Positions 57,690 through 64,000 of a DNA stretch of 64,000 bases are shown piece by piece. Both the position numbers and the translations under genes were made by a program. Every line of letters starts with the position of its first letter. The first letter of the stretch is position 1. Source of the DNA: Aselliscus stoliczkanus (Eukaryota > Chordata > Mammalia > Chiroptera > Hipposideridae); the NCBI GenBank assembly GCA_033961575.1, contig CM066735.1, forward strand, positions 32,507,501-32,571,500. The letters are read 5' to 3'. The notes beneath the pieces were generated by a model. It was not told where the DNA came from and did not search any database. It was given only the letters and a program-made list of their open reading frames with translations.

Positions 57690-59695
57690 TCTGCCAACAT
57701 CGCAGACTAAGTACTGGTGCTGAACTTCCTGCATCACAAAAACTATGAAATAAAATACTTTTTAAATCTCCCTAAAATGTGACAGGATGAGTAAAAACAT
57801 TTTCATGATTGAGTGGAGAGAATCCAGAAAGATAAGCAGAAGACTAAAGTCAGCTTTCAACTGAGGGAATTTCCAAGCTGTGTTGACGTGACTCTTGGAT
57901 TGTCAAGCAGGGCTCAGAGGCCAGAAGACACAGTCCAAGGCACACCCAAGGTGGAAAGTCTAATCAGATAACCTGGGACTCCCAAATCTGGGACTTCTAA
58001 GTTTAAGGGAGAATAAATATTAAACTCATACCACCCCAGGTAACAGCACAAAATCTGATTTTCTAAAAGCCTGAAACAAAAAGTGTGAGAACAATTAAGC
58101 TCTGAAATCTCAGAAGCAAAAATCATCCCAAAGTAGGTTGGCATTCTAACTCGATATTACCATGGTAGTCCAATAATTCAAGCAAAAAAATTAGTTTAAA
58201 CTTCTCCTGAGCTGTTAGTACACCCAGACATCTAAAAGAAGCAAAGAGAAATCCTTTCAGATTCATTCAGGGAACAAATAATTTCAATCTTCTGCAAATT
58301 ATTCCAGAGTATTTATGAGGCTAACATAATCTTGATACCAAAACCCAACAAGAAGAGTAAAAACAGAGTCTCAGGCCAACTTACCAAAAAACATAGAATC
58401 AAAAATTTTAAACTAAATGTCAATAAATGGAAGGATGTAAACAAGGATGTAAAAAGAATATGAGCATACCTCATTTTATTGTGCTTCCTTTCGTGTGCTT
58501 CACAGATACCACGTTTTCATCAACGTCAAGGCAAGACCCTCCACCAGTGAAAAGATTACAATTTGCTGAAGGCTCACCAGATAGTTAGCTTTTTTTTTTT
58601 TTTTTTTTAGCAATAAAATATTTTTTCATTAGGTATGTAGATTGGGGGGGGGGGGGGTTAGACATAATGCAATTGTCCACTTAATAGTGTATGATGTAGT
58701 ATAATAACTTTTATATGCACTGAAAAACCAAAAACTTTGTGTGGCTAGCTAGCTTTATTGCAGCAGTCTGGAACCAAACTCACAATATCTCCAAGGTACT
58801 CCTGTAATAGATCATGCTCAAATTGGGTTCATCTCAGGAATGCAAAGTGGGTTAATATTACTAAATAAATTATTCTAATTCACCACATTAGAAGGTAAAA
58901 TAAAGACAATTATATCATCTCAATAAAGCCAGAATCCCTTAACATGATAAAAGGTATCTATTTTTTTAAATAGAAAACACCAAATAGCATAACTAATAAA
59001 TAATTGAAAGCATTATCTAAAATCAGGCACAGAGTACACTCGCGCTCAGTCATCATTTCTATGTAACACAAGAAGACTATCAGCACAGTAAGGCAAGAAA
59101 AATTAAATTGTAAGAGTAAGGGTTACGAAGGAAGAAATAAAACTACATGTTTATTGCAGATGATTTAATTGGCTATGTGAAGAATACACAAATAAATTAC
59201 TAAAATTAATAAGAGACTGTTAAGGATGTTATGTAAAAAGTAAATATATCAAAAATCAAATACTTTTCTATACAACATCAGCAAAAGGCTTAAAAGATAA
59301 ATTTTATATAAATATATATTTATGTCATCAAAAATAGAAATTATATGAATAAATCTATCAAAACATGCTGAAAATTTTATAGGAAAAAATATTAAAAATT
59401 TATTAAACAGTATTAAAGAAGGACTAAACAAATGAAGATATATACCATGTTTGTGGTTTAGAAGATTCAGTCTCATAAACATTCTCTGTAAATTAATACA
59501 TAGAATCAATGAATTCCTATCTAAATCTAAACAGTGGAATTTGACAAGTAGATTTGAAGATTAATATAGAACATAAAAGTCTAAATATAACCAATATACA
59601 CCTGAAGAACACCAACAAAATGCGAAAACAAACATCCAGAACTACGAGTAACTCAACGGATCTCTAAACCAACCTTATTTGCTTTATAAAACACA
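57690..59695 (+). repeat. Old L1, sense, 5' scrap plus ORF2 region
   Basis: Sense L1. The first part (about 57,690-58,200) resembles an L1 5' region. The 58,280-58,400 part resembles the ORF2 reverse transcriptase region (agtatttatgaggctaacat, cttgataccaaaacccaaca). After the Tigger1 insertion, 58,815-59,690 continues with ORF2 sequence (attgggttcatctcaggaat, gcagatgatttaattggcta, aaatcaaatacttttctata). All frames are destroyed. Gaps remove most of ORF1 and parts of ORF2. Confidence 0.65.
58461..58804 (+). mobile_element. Tigger1-derived non-autonomous element
   Basis: About 344 bp. The left end is gagcatacctcattttattg. It continues gcttcacagataccacg, taacttttatatgcactga and agctttattgcagcagtctg, and the right end is tatctccaaggtactcctg with a TA after it. 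This is the pattern of Tigger1 with a large internal deletion. It holds a T18-type run and a G14 run at 58644-58657. It interrupts the L1 ORF2 region. Confidence 0.85.
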
Positions 59696-59696
59696 A

Positions 59697-59800
59697 ACTT
59701 TTATTTATTTTTATTAGTTTCAGGTGTACAAAGCAATATAATAGACATTTACAACCCTCACAAAGTGATACCGCTTAATCTAATATATATATATATTTCC
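59697..59800 (-). repeat. L1 3' end, antisense, strongly 5'-truncated
   Basis: About 100 bp: ttattagtttcaggtgtaca, agacatttacaaccctcaca, aaagtgataccgcttaatct, then a (TA)n run. It matches the same L1 3' UTR seen at 49012 and 32130. Confidence 0.7.
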
Positions 59801-60129
59801 CCCCTTTGTTTCTTACCTTACTCATCTGCATAACAGTCTTTCTAATCACTCAAATATATTCTCTTGACCTTCAGCCCAATTGGTAACTGGTCTCTTAAAT
59901 CTATTCTCTCTTTTCTATAACTACTGACATGATCCAAATACAAGCACTCCTCAACACTTATCTCTACTGTAACTCTAACAAGTCACCCTGACTCCACTTG
60001 CTGTTTATTTCCTACACCAACTACATCAGGCCATCCTTTATATCATCACTTATCTTCATAAAATATGGTGGTAATCAAGCCAATAATCTACTTTAAATTT
60101 TAAGTAAGTCTCCTTCCCACTGCCAAGGG
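59801..60129. other. No gene seen; possible weak L2
   Basis: Pyrimidine-rich sequence that may be the upstream part of the L2 fragment starting near 60130. Confidence 0.35.
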
Positions 60130-60590
60130 ATCAAGTTCATACCCCTTAGTGGGGCATTAAAGATTCCTTTACATTGCACCTTCGAGAATCATTTCTTGTC
60201 AAAACACAAATCCTTACATACCCTTTGCTCTGCCCACATGAGACTCTTTACCACTTCCAATACTTGCACAAAATCTTCACAGCTTCTGTTTTTTTATCTT
60301 AGTTATTTGACTCTAAAGTTTTTTTCCAGGAAAAAAAATTATAAGACTTCAAAGTCCAACTCAAATGTTGCCTTCCTTAAAAAAACCTTCTCTATCCCAA
60401 ACATAACTAATGCTTTCCTCCTCTGTATTACCAGTGTTTTGTTTATTGCACTTTCACAATGATAATTGAAACATGTGCTGCTTTTTGTCTAATACTCAAA
60501 TCCTTATAGGATGGAAACACATCTTATTTTTATCTCCCAAGTATCTTCGTGAAACATTTCAGGTGCAAAATATCGGTTACATTAATTAAC
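60130..60590 (+). repeat. L2 LINE 3' region
   Basis: Sense L2: aagttcataccccttagtgg, ctttgctctgcccacatgag, ccaactcaaatgttgccttc, aaaaaccttctctatccc and caggtgcaaaatatcgg in order. The 88-codon frame here is a chance frame. Confidence 0.6.
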
Positions 60591-60805
60591 ATCTGTCAGT
60601 GCATCACAGTTTGCCAAGACCTTGTGTGTTTAATCCTTATATGTTTTATAGACTAGGTATCACTATCCCCATGTTACAAATACAGAATTTAAGTTCAGAA
60701 ACATTAAGTAAACAAAGTTAATATAATTAAAAGTACAAGAGCCAAGACTTGCACCTAGGTCTCCTAACAAAATATCCAGTGCTCTTTAAATTGAACTACA
60801 CTACC
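60591..60805 (-). repeat. MIR SINE
   Basis: Antisense MIR: ttgccaagaccttgtgtgtt, ggtatcactatccccatgtt, aagacttgcacctaggtctc. It follows the L2 end directly. Confidence 0.75.
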
Positions 60806-60809
60806 TAGA

Positions 60810-62237
60810 TTCGTGCTATTAATTTTTATTGGTATCATAAAAATCTCAAGAATGGAAACTTCTTTTGCCAATGACTTGTTTGAGAATTCGAGACTCTTCA
60901 CGTAAAAAAAGAACTACATTATATATAACTTACAATGAAAAGGGTAGTTACTTACTAGATAATTCAGAAAAATTGAAAGTTTGTGAATGAATTTTATGGA
61001 GATAATCAACAATATATACTTGTGCCAAATGGAAGAATGTTTTCAAGGACAGATATAAATGATAAATTGATATAATATGTAGCTTTTGATATGTCACGTA
61101 TTTAGTAAAATTCTTTAAAACAGAAAAGATTTCCTACAGTATCCTTGCCTGTAGCTCTTGTTCTCCCCATTATGAGTACTGACCCCAAACTTGAAAGATT
61201 GGACTCTCCCCCAATGTTATGCTCATCCAATGTGCAAATCACCTCTCCTGTGAATCATATCCAACTGGGCAACATTCCATTCTGATGGTAAATTGAGATT
61301 GACATGCTCGGATTAGCACATAGGTGATGCCCCCTACCTTGTCACGGTTTTGGTAGACTTTTTACTAGTGGCCTAAGGTGGGAAGAGAAAGATGAGAAAC
61401 TGCATAAATTGCTTTCACAGCCAATTTTGGCAAAGTCAAGTCAGGGAACTGAACAGCCTGTTGCAGAAACAGCCTGATGGCGGCCATGATTTGGCTGGAA
61501 GCATGAGAAACATAAGGCATTAGGAAGAATGAACACAGGAGAGGTGTAAACACCTTTCTTTCCTCTCCGCGGACAGTATTGGACCATTGGCCTTGAGACT
61601 TCCTGGTACCACTTCGCAAGAGCTCTTGCTTCTGATATCAGAGACGCCGGGATTCAAAAAGATTTAGGGCTTGAACAACTTAGGGATTTCCAAGTCTCAG
61701 ACACTGATCCCAGGAAAATTAAGAGATGTCCGCAAAGTTACACACAAATACATAGGCAGAACCAGGACCGGAATTTATATTTCTTGACTATCATTATAAT
61801 TTGTTTTCTAACTTGCCATACTACTACCTATGCAGAATTATTTAAAGAAATCAACACTTATATTTGCTTTTCAAAACCATGGTACAATAGTACAGATAAA
61901 AATACTAGACACTAATTTCATTTATCATTTGTTTTTTGCTTCTCCTGACCTGTAAACAACAACAACAAAAAAATCAACTATGTATCAGGAGGACAAAAAT
62001 GTACTCTAGTAGTAGATAATATGGAAAAATATCACAAATAAGAAGATGACATTTTAAAATGAAACTATTCGAGAAAAAATAAATGGAAATCATGGTTGCT
62101 AATACAGGCTCCTTGCAAACAATTACATAAGTTAAAGATTGGTTGGTTACATCCCATCCCAGTCCACTGTCATATAACAAAGTCTGCAAAGTGTCCACTT
62201 AAACATTGTTGTGCTGTCCACAAAGCTTTAGTCTTCA
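60810..62237. other. No gene seen; GC-richer patch at 61,330-61,640
   Basis: About 1.4 kb. The patch at 61,330-61,640 has several CpGs and two CCA(T/A)TGG-like words but no recognised repeat. An 84-codon minus-strand frame (61365-61619) is unremarkable. A weak antisense MIR may follow at 61,690-61,790. Confidence 0.4.
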
Positions 62238-62239
62238 TA

Positions 62240-62876
62240 CAGTAGTCTCCCCATATCTGTGGTTGGCTTCGCTTTCCATGGTTTTAGTTATTCGTGGTTT
62301 TAATTACATGTGGTCTTAAAATATTAAATGGAAAGTTCCAGAAATGAACAATTCATAACTTTTAAATGGTGTGCCATACTGAGTATCATGACTAAATCTC
62401 TGGAGTCCCGCCCCACATATAAATCATCACTTGGTTCAGCATCTCCAGACTGTAGACACTCCCCACCCATTAGTCACTTAGTAGCCATCTCAGTTATCAG
62501 ATCAACTATGGTAGTATCGCAGTTCTTGTGTTCAAGTCACCCTTATTTTATTTAATAATGTCCCCAAAGCACAAGAGTAGTGAGCCTGGCAATCTGGATA
62601 TGACAAAGAGAAGCCATCAAATGCTTCCTTTAAGTGAAAAAGTGAAAGTTCTTGACTTAATGAAGAAAGAAAAATAGTGTATGCTAAGATTTCTAAGATC
62701 TACAGTAAGAAAAAATCTTATATACATGAACTTGCCTAATTTATAAATTAAACTTTATCATAGGTATGTATATAGAGGAAAAGATAAAGCATAAATAGAG
62801 TTTGGTACTATCCAGTTTCAGGCATCCACTGGGGGTCTTAGAATATATATACCCTACAAATAAGGGAGGACTACTA
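62240..62876 (+). mobile_element. Tigger (MER44/Tigger7-like) element
   Basis: About 637 bp between TA dinucleotides. The ends are inverted: cagtagtctccccatatctg on the left, and tagtagtcctcccttatttg when the right end is complemented. Further matching text is aaaatattaaatggaaagtt, ttagtcacttagtagccatc and gcatccactgggggtctta. It keeps the start of the transposase gene and lacks the catalytic part. Subfamily assignment is from memory. Confidence 0.82.
62558..62677 (+). pseudogene. Truncated Tigger transposase N-terminus
   Basis: A 39-codon frame beginning at ATG (62558) inside the Tigger element. It reads MSPKHKSSEPGNLDMTKRS and then a Lys-rich stretch (PLSEKVKVLDLMKKEK) that fits the start of the CENP-B-like helix-turn-helix DNA-binding domain of pogo/Tigger transposases. 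It ends at a premature TAG, and the DDE catalytic domain is deleted. The ATG follows the usual non-coding leader of the family. No function is expected. Confidence 0.7.
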
Positions 62877-62879
62877 TAC

Positions 62880-63639
62880 ATCATAAATAAAGAAAATTCA
62901 AGGAAATATTTACAAGAAATACATCTTGAGTATCATAATTTAAAATAGATTCATTTTCAAATACTAAATTGAAATAACTTTAGCATACAATTATGTGATT
63001 TGAATATAAACAACTATTTACACATAAACTATCATCTATCTGCAAAAGGTAAAGTTAAGACTACACCAGATCAGGCATTGTATCATATTTCATACTTCTG
63101 TAGCTCCAAGGATAAATCCATGTTTCATTCACAGTCAGTGTTCAATAAAGGTTTGATGAATTTCTGAACATTTGTAGCTTAGAGCCATGTACTTAAGCTT
63201 AACTCCATGTAAACATAGGATTGTGAGTATGTAAACTCTCTAAATTAATCCAGATGATAAATAAAATCTGAACCAGAAATTACTAAAACAATACATAGCC
63301 AACTTTTTATTCACATATTAGACAATGTAAATTGAAAATTGTCAATATATTTTAAGTGTGTCAAGCTTTTGAGCAAATAGCCAAGAAAATAACACATAGT
63401 CATGTTTATATTTGTTACCTCTGATATCTTCCCAAACAAAAAAGACTATTTGGGGTGTTTAATCTCAGTTGTAATATTTAGAGGACTTGAGATATAAATG
63501 CATTTTTATATATATGGCAAGAAAAAAAGCACTTTAGCCCACAAATGTTTTTATAAAGATCATCTTTCTACAAATAAGTGTCTGCAATTAAAAATAAAAA
63601 AGGCTCTACTTCCTATATGTTTATGCTACTATGAATAAA
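62880..63639. other. No gene; short L2 tail at 63,090-63,165
   Basis: AT-rich DNA. The segment near 63,120-63,165 (gtgttcaataaaggtttgat) fits the conserved last bases of sense L2. The rest is unassigned. Confidence 0.45.
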
Positions 63640-63850
63640 AATTATACAGTGTTTACCATGTTCCTGACAAAGTGATTTTTACATTCATTTAATTCTTGTA
63701 ATAACACCACAAGAATCATATCATCAACTCCATTTTATTGATCAGAAAACTGAAGCATAAAGGGGTTAAATACTTGCCAAAGTCACATACAGGTACTATA
63801 TGGTGGGTAGAAACAATATCCATTAAACTCCAAGGCCCAAGTTTCTACTA
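63640..63850 (-). repeat. MIR SINE
   Basis: Antisense MIR: ttcttgtaataacaccacaa, ccattttattgatcagaaaa, actgaagcataaaggggtta, aaactccaaggcccaa. Confidence 0.75.
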
Positions 63851-64000
63851 GATACACTACTCTGAAAAGGGGCAGGGGGCGGGGGGAGCCAGGGGAGAAA
63901 GAAAGAAATATCATGGCAACAATGGCAACACATGGTATTCAGAGTTCAAGATTCAAAATCTGATCCCATCACTGGGTGACCTAGGGCAAGTTATCTTAAA
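63851..64000. other. G-rich patch at the window end
   Basis: Contains ggggcagggggcgggggga-like sequence at 63,868-63,895 followed by GAAA repeats. The last bases may start another MIR (gggtgacctagggcaagtta). Confidence 0.5.

Noticed and set aside
1..64000. A multi-gene system (operon, defence island, biosynthetic cluster)
   Set aside because: No bacterial or viral gene organisation, no ribosome-binding sites and no clustered open frames. The whole window is mammalian repeat-rich non-coding DNA.

Overview
The window reads as vertebrate, specifically placental-mammal, non-coding DNA. It is AT-rich and has no long open frames. It is full of mammalian interspersed repeats: L1 and L2 LINEs, MIR SINEs, ERVL and MaLR endogenous retroviral remnants, Tigger, mariner and hAT-Charlie DNA transposons, and a young tRNA-derived SINE family. 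The SINE heads begin GGCCGGCCGAGTGGC and carry Pol III A and B boxes. From memory they fit a laurasiatherian genome, with a rhinolophoid (horseshoe or leaf-nosed) bat as my best guess. That species call is inference. Family names were assigned by eye, without a repeat library.

Layout. 0-3 kb: decayed ERVL internal region. 3-10 kb: mostly unique AT-rich sequence with MIR, L2 and three SINEs, plus an 82-bp mariner-type hairpin at 8.27 kb. 10.6-11.7 kb: MaLR remnant on the minus strand. 11.9-15.6 kb: L2 on both strands and MIR. 16-22 kb: a GGAA microsatellite, a full-length SINE, a MaLR solo LTR and an old L1. 22.8-24.1 kb: a weak exon-like segment and an unassigned GC-richer stretch. 26-31 kb: hAT elements, L1, L2, MER20 and a 528-bp MITE. 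32.1-35.3 kb: minus-strand L1 that keeps its 5' end. 36-42 kb: the least repetitive part, with one exon-like segment on the minus strand at 39,377-39,482. 42-52 kb: a second mariner hairpin, a possible solo LTR, and a MIR/L1/SINE insertion stack. 52.3-55.4 kb: a nest of L1 elements and SINEs. 56.2-56.7 kb: a three-module tRNA SINE. 57.7-59.7 kb: old plus-strand L1 split by a Tigger1-type element. 60-64 kb: L2, MIR and a Tigger with a transposase stub.

I find no protein-coding gene, RNA gene, CRISPR array, operon or other gene system that I can support. Nearly all listed open frames are chance frames in repeats or AT-rich DNA. The window is best read as intronic or intergenic. The points most worth checking are the exon-like segment at 39.4 kb, the two related mariner hairpins, the 528-bp inverted-repeat MITE, and the modular SINEs.
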